Positions 1-7,253 are shown, numbered from the stretch's first letter. The stretch is 13,823 bases of DNA from CAWDPQ01 sp049642465 (GCA_049642465.1 JBAROV010000084.1:1-13823); one strand, 5' to 3'. The notes: generated by a model not told the origin, from the letters alone. Program-made: numbers and translations.

Positions 1-2
1 AG

Positions 3-158
3 TTCTCGGTCCAGCAGTCGCAGCACACGATGCGTGCCCTCCACCACGAGCGCGAGCGCGCCGAGCGCGTGGAAGAGGCCATCCGTCAGCTCCGGACTCG
101 CGAACGGTCGCCGCGCCCGGCCGACACCGCCATGACTGACAGCATCATGTCGTCCTGA
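3..158 (+). CDS. C-terminal fragment of an unidentified protein (5' end outside window)
   Basis: The frame beginning at base 3 is open for 51 codons to a TGA at 156-158, and nearly every codon ends in G or C, as expected of a real gene in this genome. The visible peptide is charged and probably helical in its first 35 residues (a stretch rich in E and R around HHERERAERVEEA), followed by a loose Pro/Ser/Thr tail. I do not recognise the protein. The helical stretch would suit a coiled coil or the end of a regulatory protein, but that is a guess. The antisense frame with the same codon boundaries is also open, so the strand call rests on codon usage and peptide character. Confidence 0.5.
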   Translation, partial: FSVQQSQHTMRALHHERERAERVEEAIRQLRTRERSPRPADTAMTDSIMSS

Positions 159-310
159 CGGTGCGGCTGTGTCTGTTGCGAGGGCCTCGTGGCCTCACGG
201 GTGTCTTCGCCGGCACCCAAATTCCCCTTTTTCGATAAACAGATTCGTACCTCGAGCCCCGACGCGCAATTCCCTCAACGGCAAATGAAGACATCGCAGG
301 CGCGCTTTGT

Positions 311-334
311 GCACCGCCGCTACGCCGCCGGTGC
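311..334. other. Small GC-rich inverted repeat in the 159-423 intergenic region
   Basis: GCACCG at 311-316 is matched by CGGTGC at 329-334 with a 12-nt loop. No T-run follows, so it is a poor intrinsic terminator. The rest of 159-423 shows no coding frame with good codon usage and no convincing -35/-10 pair. Confidence 0.2.
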
Positions 335-412
335 AGGTGTCAACCTCGAATAGCTCGGCTGTTTGAGTTGACCTCGCGCCGCGATCGGTCGCTTTCGTAC
401 TCTCTGTTTTTT

Positions 413-419
413 GAGGTGA
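413..419 (+). promoter_or_regulatory. Ribosome binding site of the HAF-repeat gene
   Basis: GAGGTGA lies 4 nt upstream of the ATG at 424 and fixes that start over other in-frame possibilities. Confidence 0.55.
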
Positions 420-423
420 CTTC

Positions 424-1419
424 ATGCGTGCAGGCATTTCACTCGCAGTCGGGCTCACGCTTGTTACCGGTCTGCAGAGTGCCGCTCGGAACGCGCCGCA
501 AGTCGAGGCCCAGATCGTCGGCTCGTTTGGCGGATTCCAGTGGACGGTCCCGACCGCGATCAACAACAAGGGCGACGTCGTGGGTTCCGTCTCGCCCACC
601 GGAACGATGGCGGGACACGACGCGTTTCTATGGACACGCAAACACGGCTTTCAGCGGCTCGCGCAGGACGCCGTGGCGACGGATATCAACAATCGCGGCG
701 ACGTGACGGGCTATCGGTTCGTGTGCACGACCGATCCGGACGGCGGCGGATCGTGCGCCCTCCGCGGCTTCGTCTGGAACGCGCAGACTGGATTCACCGA
801 ACTCGGCACCTTCGTGCCGATGGCGATCAACAACAGCGGCGACATGGCGGGGGAATGTGCGACGGCCACCGGCGTCGACGCGTGCGCGATGCACAACGGC
901 GTCGTCACGGTTTGGACCTGTGAGTTGGACAGCTGCGCTCAGGGCGCAAGGGGCATCAACGCGCGCGGGGATGCTGCCGGATGGAGATCCTCGCCGGATG
1001 TCGAGCTGGCGATGTTCTTCCCCCGAGATGGGGAAGCCGTCGTCCTTGAATCACCGCCGGGTGCCATGTTCGGACCGCTGACCGCGGAGGACATCAATGA
1101 TGCGGGGACGATTGCCGGTCGGGCGCCGACTGACATCTCGGCAGCAGCTGCTACCCTCTGGACGAGCACAGGACTCGTTCAGGAACCGAGCGCCGCCAGC
1201 AGCGTCGCGTGGGCGGTGAACGCGCGCGGATGGACAGCAGGGGTCCGCTTTGACGGAGACGATGCGTTCTTCTGGGACGGATCGGAGAGCGGCCTTGTAT
1301 TACTGGCCCCGGACTCGACGACCTCCGAGGCGACAGACATCAACGACCGCGGTGAGATCGTCGGCTCGGTTACATCGGGGTTCCAGCGGCTGCTCGTGAT
1401 CTGGCGTGTCGGTTCCTAG
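424..1419 (+). CDS. Secreted HAF-repeat protein (predicted seven-bladed beta-propeller)
   Basis: 331 residues. The N-terminus looks like a signal peptide (hydrophobic stretch about residues 4-20), so the protein is probably exported. The body holds seven copies of the motif [AD]IN-x-x-G-x-x-x-G, at residues 45, 87, 134, 177, 223, 264 and 305, spaced 41-47 residues apart. Between them are short tryptophan-containing strands such as AFLW, GFVW, TLW and AFFW. This is the pattern of the HAF family of extracellular repeats (DUF3466-like), where each repeat is thought to form one propeller blade. The family's role is unknown, and no catalytic motif is visible. The gene stands alone on the + strand and converges on the large FG-GAP gene, with 41 bases between the two stop codons. 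Family assignment is secure; fold and location are inferred. Confidence 0.85.
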   Translation: MRAGISLAVGLTLVTGLQSAARNAPQVEAQIVGSFGGFQWTVPTAINNKGDVVGSVSPTGTMAGHDAFLWTRKHGFQRLAQDAVATDINNRGDVTGYRFVCTTDPDGGGSCALRGFVWNAQTGFTELGTFVPMAINNSGDMAGECATATGVDACAMHNGVVTVWTCELDSCAQGARGINARGDAAGWRSSPDVELAMFFPRDGEAVVLESPPGAMFGPLTAEDINDAGTIAGRAPTDISAAAATLWTSTGLVQEPSAASSVAWAVNARGWTAGVRFDGDDAFFWDGSESGLVLLAPDSTTSEATDINDRGEIVGSVTSGFQRLLVIWRVGS

Positions 1420-1446
1420 CGCGGCGCCTGGTTTACCGCCAATTCA

Positions 1447-1459
1447 CGGATGAGATCCG
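1447..1459. terminator. Weak hairpin between convergent genes
   Basis: CGGAT (1447-1451), a GAG loop and ATCCG (1455-1459) form a 5-bp stem between the stop codons of the two convergent genes. There is no T-run on either side, so a terminator role is only positional inference. Confidence 0.2.
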
Positions 1460-1460
1460 C

Positions 1461-4400
1461 CTACCTCACCTGAATGTTCCCACCTTTCAGGACGCCGCCC
1501 GCCGAGTAACCACTCGCCGTCACGATCGTGAAGCTGTCGACGCCACCACCGGGCTCACCGATGTCTTGAACGTCGATGCGATAGGTCGTCTCAGCGCCGT
1601 TGAGTGTCGCGTTTCCAAAGATCATCGCGGAGTTCCCCGAGCGAACAAGCGAGACAACGTCGACGCATTTGATGCGCACACGCGCAGTGCGATCGACCAC
1701 ATTGCAGTTGCCCGTGAACCCGCCGTCTGAGCTCTTGGCGTTGAACCCGAAGGCGATGCTCTGAACCTCCGACGCCGCTGCGGTCTGCCCTCCGCCTGTG
1801 ACCTGACCCGCACCGGCCGTGGGCAGCAACCAGCTCTTGGTGGCCGAAGCGGTGGGTTCCGGCGCATCCACAGCGCCATCTCCATCAAAGTCCGCATGGG
1901 CAACGATCGCGTCGGCACCGGGCAGTGTGGGCCCCATGTAACAGAAAACGGCCCGCCCTGTTGCATCGGTCACGATGCTGCCGCTGCTCTCGATTGAACC
2001 CGTCACCGTGAAGCGGACGGTTACCCCCGGAACGGGACCGTCCAGCGCTCCAGTGACCAGGGCGGTCACGCAGTGCTGGGTCCCGACCACGTTCGTGTCG
2101 GTCGGCGGTGTGAGCGCCATCAGCAGCCCTCTCGCCGGATCGAATGGGAACGCATCGATGGAATCGGGAATGCCGTCGTTGTCATCGTCCGGATCGGCGT
2201 TGTCTCCGGTGCCGTCGCCATCGCTGTCCCGCGATTCCAGCGGGTTGAGCGGGAAGGCATCCGTCGCATCAGGCACTCCGTCGTTGTCGTCGTCTCCGTC
2301 GGCGTTGTTGCCTGTGCCATCGCCGTCGGTGTCGGTCGTCTCGCTCGGATCGAGCGGGAACGCATCGGCGACGTCGTTCACGCCGTCGTTATCATCGTCT
2401 GCGTCGGCGTTGTTGCCCGTGCCGTCGGCGTCGGTGTCGACCCATTCGCTGGCGTCGAGCGGAAACGCATCGTTCTCGTCCGTGACGCTGTCGTTATCAT
2501 CGTCGGGATCGCACGCGTCTCCCTGTGCATCGCCGTCTGTGTTCGTTTGATTGGGATTGGCCACTGACACACAGTTGTCCACCGAATCGCCGATGCCATC
2601 GGCGTCTTGATCGTTCTCCACGTTGTCGTCCACCCACGTTTTCGTAGCGGATCCATCTGGCTCGCCTGCGTCGCGTACGCCGTTACGATTTGTATCGGCG
2701 AAGCCGGCAATAGTGTCTGTTCCGGCCGTGGACGGCCCATCGTAGCTGAACGCGCATTGTCCCGTGGCGTCCGTCGTGCATTCACCGTCGGTCGTGACAG
2801 CACCGGACACACTGAAACGGACAATCACGTCCTTCAGAGGCTGACCGCTCACGCTCACGACGGCCGCGGTGACCGTGTGCGGCATATCGATCGGACCACT
2901 CAGTTCTGATGGCGACAGCGTCAGCGTGGCCGGGTCATCCCGGAGGAACACATAGGCCGAGCCTTGATTGGGGAACGTGACGTCGTCCATATTGGCGCCC
3001 ACGACAATGAGTTTGTCGTTGACGGCAACCGAAGTTCCGAACTGATCAAGCGCAGCGCCGTCGGAGGCGGAGAGTTTGTCGTTTTCTTCAAGATCGCCGT
3101 TCCAACCACCAACCGGCCGCAGAAAGACGTAGACGGAGCCCTGCTGGTTGTTCGCGCCGACATTGTGGTGGGCGGCTCCCACGACAATCGTGGGTCCGCT
3201 CACCGTCACTGCATTGCCGAACTCCGCGCCAGCACCGGCAGCCGCATCGGAAGCAGTCAGCTTGGCATTCGCGGGCGGTGTTCCGCCCCAACCACCCGGC
3301 GGCATGACGAAGACGTACGCCGACCCATGACTGAGGGTTGTGCCCGTGTCATCCCCGGACGCTCCGATTGCAACCGTGTCCCCGGCCACCGCCACCGACA
3401 CACCAAAGAGGTCGCCAACCGCCGCATCTGCAGCAGTGAGTGTGGCGTTTGGATCCAGGCTTCCGGTCCAACCCGCCGGGGGCTTTACGAAAACGTAGGC
3501 AGCGCCTCTCCCAGCGAACGTTCCCAACGCTCCGACAACGACGGTGTCGCCGTGGATCGCAACCGAGCTCCCGAACTGTGCGGCAATGGAGGACTCCGAC
3601 GGGTTCAGAGTCGCATTCTCGATGTTGTCTATCCATCCTCCTGCCGGCTTCACAAAGACATAGGCCGAGCCGCGGTCAGAGAGCGTGTCGATGTCGTCGG
3701 CTCTTGCGCCAACCACGATGGTATCGCCGTCGATCGCGACCCGGTCACCGAAGATGTCGTTTGCCGCGCCGGCGGCAGCGGTCAACTTGGCAGTCTGATT
3801 CAGCGTCCCGCTCCAACCGCCCTCTGGCTTCACGAAGACATACGCCGAACCCTGGTCAATCCTCCCTTCAATGTCGTCCCATCTCGCGCCGACGACGATG
3901 GTGTCGCCGCTGATGGCCAACTGCAGGCCGAACGTGTCGCCCCCTGCGCCATCCGAAGCAATCAGTCTTGCCGGCTCGCCCGGAGCGCCGTTCCAGCCGC
4001 TGGCGGGTTTCACGAAGACGTAGGCGGAACCCTGGTCGATGTTCGGACCGATGTCGTCGAAGGGCGCTCCCACCACGATGGTGTCGCCATCGATTGCCAC
4101 GAACCCGAACTGATCGCCGGCCTGACCGTCAGGCGCCGTCAAATGTGCCTGCTCGATGAAAGGGTCGACCATAACCGGATAGTGGGCGTCCATGTCATCC
4201 ACGCGCAATGAAAGCCGCTGGCCTTCCACTTCCAGCCACGCCGGCAATTGGCGGCCAGTGGCATCGTGAGCGGTCAAGCCGCGGTATTTCAGAGCTCGTG
4301 TTCCGTCCGGCCGCGTCAGGGTGACGTCTCTTCCGCCCTTGTCAGCTCGCGCGGTGAGATTCCCCGAGAGGGTAAAGGCGAGGGTCAGCGGGTCACCGGC

Positions 4401-4892
4401 TCTCTCGCCCGGCGGCCGCGGCAGAGTAAACCCCTGTTCGAGTCCGAACGGGCCGTTCACGTACCACTCGGTCATCCCCTCGCGTCGATACTCGACGCGA
4501 TTGGCGATGGGGCGCGGGGTCGTCTGCTGGGCGGCGCGCAGGTCGTCGCCGTACCCATAGCCGTGCAGCGCCACTCCCCACGTCGCAGCGCCGTGGCGAA
4601 CGTGGACGTTCGTCGGAGTGAAATTCACAGCGAGGCGATGATCGGAGTTCTGCATGCGCAGACCCTCTCCATCGGTGACCGCGTGATATCTCGATTGATC
4701 CCGGCCTAACGCTGCGGATATTTGCGCTTGCGCGGCCGGAGGCAGTGTGGAAAGCATCTCCCGCTTTTTGGGGGAGCGGCCGCGGTCAAAATGCGGATTG
4801 ACCTGCCCGACGTCTGACGGCGCCCCTGTCCAAATCCAACAGAGCGCCAAACAAGCAATGCAGAGAGTCCCGGCAGCCGTGTGCTTTTTCAC
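1461..4892 (-). CDS. Large secreted FG-GAP / Ig-like / thrombospondin type 3 / post-COAP-1-like protein
   Basis: 1143 residues, GTG start at 4892 with a run of Gs a few bases upstream. Domains in order: signal peptide (1 to about 28); an N-terminal beta-rich domain common ahead of FG-GAP repeats in Acidobacteria-type proteins (about 45-245, with NGPFGLEQGFTL); seven FG-GAP repeats (about 250-651), each with an FG-x-x-[VL]-A-[IV]-x-GDT-[IV]-V-[VI]-GA core followed by a GSAYVFVKP strand, suggesting an integrin-alpha-like seven-bladed propeller; a first Ig-like/Big_1-like domain (655-753) ending SATKTW; an Asp-rich thrombospondin type 3 region (757-922) expected to bind calcium; a second Ig-like domain (924-1021) ending SATKSW; and a C-terminal domain (1028-1143) with FGFNAK and AGGVLKGGNIQ motifs that resembles the post-COAP-1 domain. 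It has no enzyme motif. It is probably a calcium-stabilised cell-surface or secreted adhesion or scaffold protein. Domain calls are strong except the last, which is from memory of the family. Confidence 0.88.
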   Translation of the reverse strand: MKKHTAAGTLCIACLALCWIWTGAPSDVGQVNPHFDRGRSPKKREMLSTLPPAAQAQISAALGRDQSRYHAVTDGEGLRMQNSDHRLAVNFTPTNVHVRHGAATWGVALHGYGYGDDLRAAQQTTPRPIANRVEYRREGMTEWYVNGPFGLEQGFTLPRPPGERAGDPLTLAFTLSGNLTARADKGGRDVTLTRPDGTRALKYRGLTAHDATGRQLPAWLEVEGQRLSLRVDDMDAHYPVMVDPFIEQAHLTAPDGQAGDQFGFVAIDGDTIVVGAPFDDIGPNIDQGSAYVFVKPASGWNGAPGEPARLIASDGAGGDTFGLQLAISGDTIVVGARWDDIEGRIDQGSAYVFVKPEGGWSGTLNQTAKLTAAAGAANDIFGDRVAIDGDTIVVGARADDIDTLSDRGSAYVFVKPAGGWIDNIENATLNPSESSIAAQFGSSVAIHGDTVVVGALGTFAGRGAAYVFVKPPAGWTGSLDPNATLTAADAAVGDLFGVSVAVAGDTVAIGASGDDTGTTLSHGSAYVFVMPPGGWGGTPPANAKLTASDAAAGAGAEFGNAVTVSGPTIVVGAAHHNVGANNQQGSVYVFLRPVGGWNGDLEENDKLSASDGAALDQFGTSVAVNDKLIVVGANMDDVTFPNQGSAYVFLRDDPATLTLSPSELSGPIDMPHTVTAAVVSVSGQPLKDVIVRFSVSGAVTTDGECTTDATGQCAFSYDGPSTAGTDTIAGFADTNRNGVRDAGEPDGSATKTWVDDNVENDQDADGIGDSVDNCVSVANPNQTNTDGDAQGDACDPDDDNDSVTDENDAFPLDASEWVDTDADGTGNNADADDDNDGVNDVADAFPLDPSETTDTDGDGTGNNADGDDDNDGVPDATDAFPLNPLESRDSDGDGTGDNADPDDDNDGIPDSIDAFPFDPARGLLMALTPPTDTNVVGTQHCVTALVTGALDGPVPGVTVRFTVTGSIESSGSIVTDATGRAVFCYMGPTLPGADAIVAHADFDGDGAVDAPEPTASATKSWLLPTAGAGQVTGGGQTAAASEVQSIAFGFNAKSSDGGFTGNCNVVDRTARVRIKCVDVVSLVRSGNSAMIFGNATLNGAETTYRIDVQDIGEPGGGVDSFTIVTASGYSAGGVLKGGNIQVR
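2127..2543 (-). repeat. Coding tandem repeat, four ~105-bp units (thrombospondin type 3 repeats)
   Basis: Within the large FG-GAP gene, protein residues 784-817, 818-852, 853-887 and 888-922 are four copies of a 34-35-residue unit: TDxDGTGNNAD, then DDDNDG, then DAFPLDP. The last three copies are the most alike. The Asp ladders are typical calcium ligands of TSP3 repeats. Tandem DNA of this kind can gain or lose units by slippage or recombination. Confidence 0.8.
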
Positions 4893-4955
4893 AGTGTCCC
4901 CCCCGTAGTTGACTTATCGGACCGTGGCGGAATTAGAAGAGGTGCGTGCCTCAGC

Positions 4956-4961
4956 TATATA
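4956..4961 (-). promoter_or_regulatory. Candidate -10 element for the large FG-GAP gene
   Basis: TATATA on the minus strand, about 64 bases upstream of the GTG at 4892, is the only AT-rich hexamer in this otherwise GC-rich leader. No good -35 hexamer is visible at 16-18 bases, so the call is weak. Confidence 0.25.
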
Positions 4962-5011
4962 AAGGATGCGGCAGCTGGTGGAGATGACACCCTTCGCGCC
5001 CGATGCGGGGA

Positions 5012-5056
5012 ATTACTGATGGGCTCGCAGGTGTGCGGCCTCTCGTTGCGGTGGGT
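5012..5056 (+). pseudogene. Relic of an Mrp-type ATPase gene (15 codons matching the intact copy at 7978)
   Basis: Read on the + strand, these 45 bases translate to ITDGLAGVRPLVAVG. The intact Mrp-type ATPase has ITDGLAGVRHLVAVG at its residues 26-40 (8053-8097). The DNA differs at 5 of 45 positions, 4 of them silent third positions, so the two segments diverged as protein-coding DNA and this is not chance similarity. Upstream, an 8-bp match (CGCGCCCG at 4995-5002 and 8044-8051) suggests the homology once continued. Downstream the match stops exactly before the P-loop (GSGKGGVGKS in the intact gene), a few bases from the end of the kinase gene's C-terminal frame. A stop codon lies upstream in frame (4985-4987). 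It is best explained as the leftover of a deleted or recombined paralogue. Confidence 0.7.
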
Positions 5057-5072
5057 CAGGCCGCGGCTTCGA

Positions 5073-6405
5073 TCAGCGGAAGTGCTCGACCAGCATGATC
5101 TCGCTGGACTGGTAGGTGCGCTGCGAATACACCACCGTGCGGCGGTCGCTCGATACAGTCAGACCTCCGACCCACTCCTCGATAGTGCCCGTCAGCATTC
5201 CAAGATCCGTCGTCTGCACACGAGCGAAGTCGGAGAACTTGAGATGATGGACGAGGGTGCTGTCCGGCAGCGACTTGCGTACCACGTAGTAGATGCCGTC
5301 GTTGACGACGGTCCAGTATCCTGGAAGAAACCAAGTCAAATCCGGGATAATTCGCGTTTCCTCCGCCCCAGCCACCCGACGACGCCAGATACCGTCCACT
5401 CGTACGAAATAGTATCCGCCATCGAAGCTTCGAGATAAGCGGGACGTTCCCAGCCCGAATTGCAGCGAGCACTTCGTCGCGGTTCGTGCCTGCGAATGCT
5501 TTGCGTCCGGTCAGCATCTCGAACAGCACCGCGCCGGAAGCGAAGATATCCGTGCGCCGATCGGCTGCATTGCGGTCGAGCTGCTCCGGTGCCATGTAGT
5601 ACGGAGTGCCAACGGTGAATCCAGCGATCGTCAGGTCGCCTGCCGTGTCACTCTGCGATCGCTCGACGGCGGACGTCGTATCTGGTGCGTTCGCCTTCGC
5701 GACCCCAAAATCGAGCAGCTTCGCCTGGGTTGCACCATCCGCGGCGGCGTGCAGCATGATGTTCGCCGGCTTCACATCTCTGTGTACAATGCCAGCGCGG
5801 TGCGCTTCACCGAGAGCGGACGCAATCTGCTCCGCGTAGCGAAGGGCTTCTGCGACCGGCAATTCGCCTCGGGACAGTCGTGTCGCGAGGCTCTCGCCGT
5901 TGACGAGCTCCATGACGAAGTAATCAACACCGTCATGGCTGCCGATGTCGTAGATGGCGCAGATGTGGGGGTGATTAAGCGCGGCGACGGCACGCGCCTC
6001 GCGTTCCATCCGCTCGCGGGAAACTGGATCGGCGGTCGCGCGCACCGGAAGTACCTTGATCGCCACAGACCTTCCGAGTCGCGTGTCACGAGCCTTGTAC
6101 ACTTCGCCCATTCCGCCGGCACCGATGCGCGAGAGGATCTCGTACGGGCCGACGCGCCGCCCGTTGAGAGTGGCCGGCATCGGGATGTCGTCGGCCGGGA
6201 GCGGCGGTGGCGTTTCGAAACGATCTTCGGCCGCTTCCATCGACGCGACGAGCGACAACACTTCGCGGCGCAGGGCCTCGTCGTCCGCGCAGGCGCTCGT
6301 GACGCACGCGACCCGCTCGGCGGCCGGTCGCGCCCACGCGTCCATCGCCACGGCCTTGATCTGTTTCCAGTTCTGAGACCACGACTCGATCGCGTTTTTT
6401 TTCAC
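5073..6405 (-). pseudogene. Ser/Thr protein kinase with internal deletion and frame change (PknB-type domain plus remnant of PD40/WD40-like tail)
   Basis: The start is the GTG at 6405, which overlaps the sigma factor's TGA as GTGA, so translation is probably coupled. Counting from it, residues 88-320 are an Hanks-type kinase domain with the Gly-rich loop IGAGGMGEVY (94-103), the ATP lysine in VAIK (117), HRDVKPAN (208-215), DFG (232-234) and GTPYYMAPEQ (266-275). The domain stops at about residue 321 (AGNVP), before the last C-lobe helices with the conserved Arg. Beyond about 5440 the open frame continues as nonsense-like sequence to 5056, but the other frame reads SFDGGYYFVRVDGIWRR and ends SSEIMLVEHFR at 5073. 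That is the typical C-terminus of acidobacterial kinases with a beta-propeller sensor tail. Such proteins usually have roughly 850-900 residues, so some 400 residues (C-lobe end, membrane helix, most of the propeller) are missing. All visible catalytic residues are intact, but the product is probably non-functional. An assembly or cloning chimera is possible. Confidence 0.8.
5422..5433. other. 12-bp perfect palindrome at the kinase deletion joint
   Basis: TCGAAGCTTCGA reads the same on both strands and includes a HindIII site (AAGCTT, 5425-5430). It lies where the kinase-domain frame ends and the C-terminal frame becomes recognisable, so it marks or borders the joint. Confidence 0.6.
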
Positions 6406-7019
6406 TCGGTTCCGCTCGTCAGCGCGCGGTGCAGCCAGCCCTTCGCCACGACCCACTCGCGTTTAACCGTTGCCGGCGATACCCCCATCGCTTCGGCGGC
6501 TTCATCGACCGTCAGACCGCCAAAAAAGCGAAGCTCCACCAAACGTCCCTGATCGGGATCAAGACGTTCGAGCTCCCCGAGCGCGGCGTCGAGCGCGAGG
6601 ACGTCCACGGTATCGACTGGCGGCCCGGGCGCGGCCAGGTGATCGAGCGCCAGCGACACGCTGCCGCTGCCTCTCTTTTGGCTCAGTCGGCGACGCGCAT
6701 CGTCAACCACAATTCGTCGCATCAGCTGTGCGGCAATGGCAAAAAAGTGGGCGCGGTTTTGCCAGTCAACGGACCGCTGTCCGAGCAGCTTCAGATACGC
6801 CTCGTTGACCAGCGCGGTCGTTTCGAGCGCCTCATCCCGCCATTCACGCGCGAGCCGGCGTGAGGCGATCACCTTTAACTCGTCGTAGACGAGAGGGATG
6901 AGCTGATCAAAAGCCTCACGGCTTCCGCCGCGCCAGCGGTGGAGGAGTCCGGTGATTTCCTCGGCCGAAAGTTTGGGGGCGTCCACGGATCCCTTGTTAG
7001 GAGGCCCCGATTCTTTCAT
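6402..7019 (-). CDS. RNA polymerase ECF-like sigma factor (Sig-70_X6 / ECF sigma of the kinase-linked type)
   Basis: 205 residues from the ATG at 7019. Sigma region 2 spans about 36-115, with ETTALVNEAYLKLL and the -10-recognition-type helix FFAIAAQLMRRIVVDDARRR. Region 4 spans about 145-200, with LRFFGGLTVDEAAEAMGVSPATVK as its helix-turn-helix for -35 recognition. This is the family that in Acidobacteria and Planctomycetes is typically encoded next to a Ser/Thr kinase, as here; the kinase is thought to signal to the sigma factor in place of a classical anti-sigma factor. The stop overlaps the kinase GTG by 4 bases. The ATG at 7019 has no Shine-Dalgarno and lies in a strong hairpin. A GTG at 6986 (codon 12), preceded by AAGGGA, is an alternative start that still retains the whole sigma domain. 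Confidence 0.9.
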   Translation of the reverse strand: MKESGPPNKGSVDAPKLSAEEITGLLHRWRGGSREAFDQLIPLVYDELKVIASRRLAREWRDEALETTALVNEAYLKLLGQRSVDWQNRAHFFAIAAQLMRRIVVDDARRRLSQKRGSGSVSLALDHLAAPGPPVDTVDVLALDAALGELERLDPDQGRLVELRFFGGLTVDEAAEAMGVSPATVKREWVVAKGWLHRALTSGTE

Positions 7020-7026
7020 CGGGGCC
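7003..7026 (-). promoter_or_regulatory. Perfect 9-bp hairpin enclosing the annotated start codon of the sigma factor gene
   Basis: GGCCCCGAT (7003-7011), a 6-nt loop and ATCGGGGCC (7018-7026) form a perfect stem. In the minus-strand transcript the start ATG (7019-7017) spans the end of the 5' arm and the loop, so a folded mRNA would hinder initiation there. No T-run follows on either strand, which argues against a terminator. Confidence 0.55.
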
Positions 7027-7110
7027 GGCGGGGTAAATCGGCGAGCTGCGCCCGCGCGAGGCGGGCCGTCATGAGCCCATTCTTCGCCGTTTCACGCGTA
7101 AGGGGCCTAC

Positions 7111-7116
7111 AAGGAG
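7111..7116 (+). promoter_or_regulatory. Strong Shine-Dalgarno (AAGGAG) of a 26-codon ORF
   Basis: AAGGAG lies 7 nt upstream of the ATG at 7124, an optimal arrangement, and supports translation of the small ORF. Confidence 0.6.
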
Positions 7117-7123
7117 TCTGACC

Positions 7124-7204
7124 ATGGCCGGCCACCTGCGCTTGCGCGTCGCTCTCGTCCTCCTGGCGCCTTGCGGGTTCTCCAAACGGCGACCTTATCG
7201 ATGA
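7124..7204 (+). CDS. Small ORF, 26 residues, signal-peptide-like; truncated gene or leader peptide
   Basis: It runs from ATG at 7124 to TGA at 7202-7204. The peptide starts MAGHLRLRVALVLLAPCG and ends with basic residues: a positively charged start, a hydrophobic core and a Cys after LLAP, like the front of a secreted or lipoprotein precursor. The ribosome binding site is strong. Its TGA overlaps an in-frame upstream ATG (7201) of the next gene as ATGA, although that gene more probably starts at 7261. It could be a leader peptide, the front of a gene cut short by a frameshift, or a true microprotein. I do not recognise it. Confidence 0.35.
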   Translation: MAGHLRLRVALVLLAPCGFSKRRPYR

Positions 7205-7247
7205 CGACATCGCTGGTGAACCACCAGGAAATGGGCAGTCAACTCCC

Positions 7248-7253
7248 AAGGAG
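7248..7253 (+). promoter_or_regulatory. Shine-Dalgarno (AAGGAG) deciding the start of the putative lipoprotein
   Basis: AAGGAG sits 7 nt before the ATG at 7261. This favours 7261 over the upstream in-frame ATGs at 7171 and 7201; initiation at either would bury the signal peptide inside the protein. Confidence 0.65.

Noticed and set aside
1..158. Minus-strand frame across the left edge
   Set aside because: It is open, but the + strand frame has better codon usage and a more protein-like helical sequence; kept only as a caveat.
368..403. Possible promoter with TTGACC at 368-373 upstream of the HAF gene
   Set aside because: The only -10-like hexamer downstream (TACTCT, 398-403) is about 24 bases away, too far for a standard promoter.
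2964..4211. Long open frame on the + strand opposite the FG-GAP gene (about 415 codons)
   Set aside because: It is a shadow of the high-GC, repetitive minus-strand gene; its translation shows no recognisable domain.
4881..5438. 185-codon + strand open frame over the FG-GAP/kinase intergenic region and kinase C-terminus
   Set aside because: Most of it is antisense to the recognisable kinase C-terminal frame; the Mrp relic lies in a different frame.
6406..6456. Extended kinase start at 6456
   Set aside because: The extra 17 residues would overlap the sigma factor coding sequence; the GTG at 6405 gives the classic 4-base GTGA overlap and a normal N-terminus.
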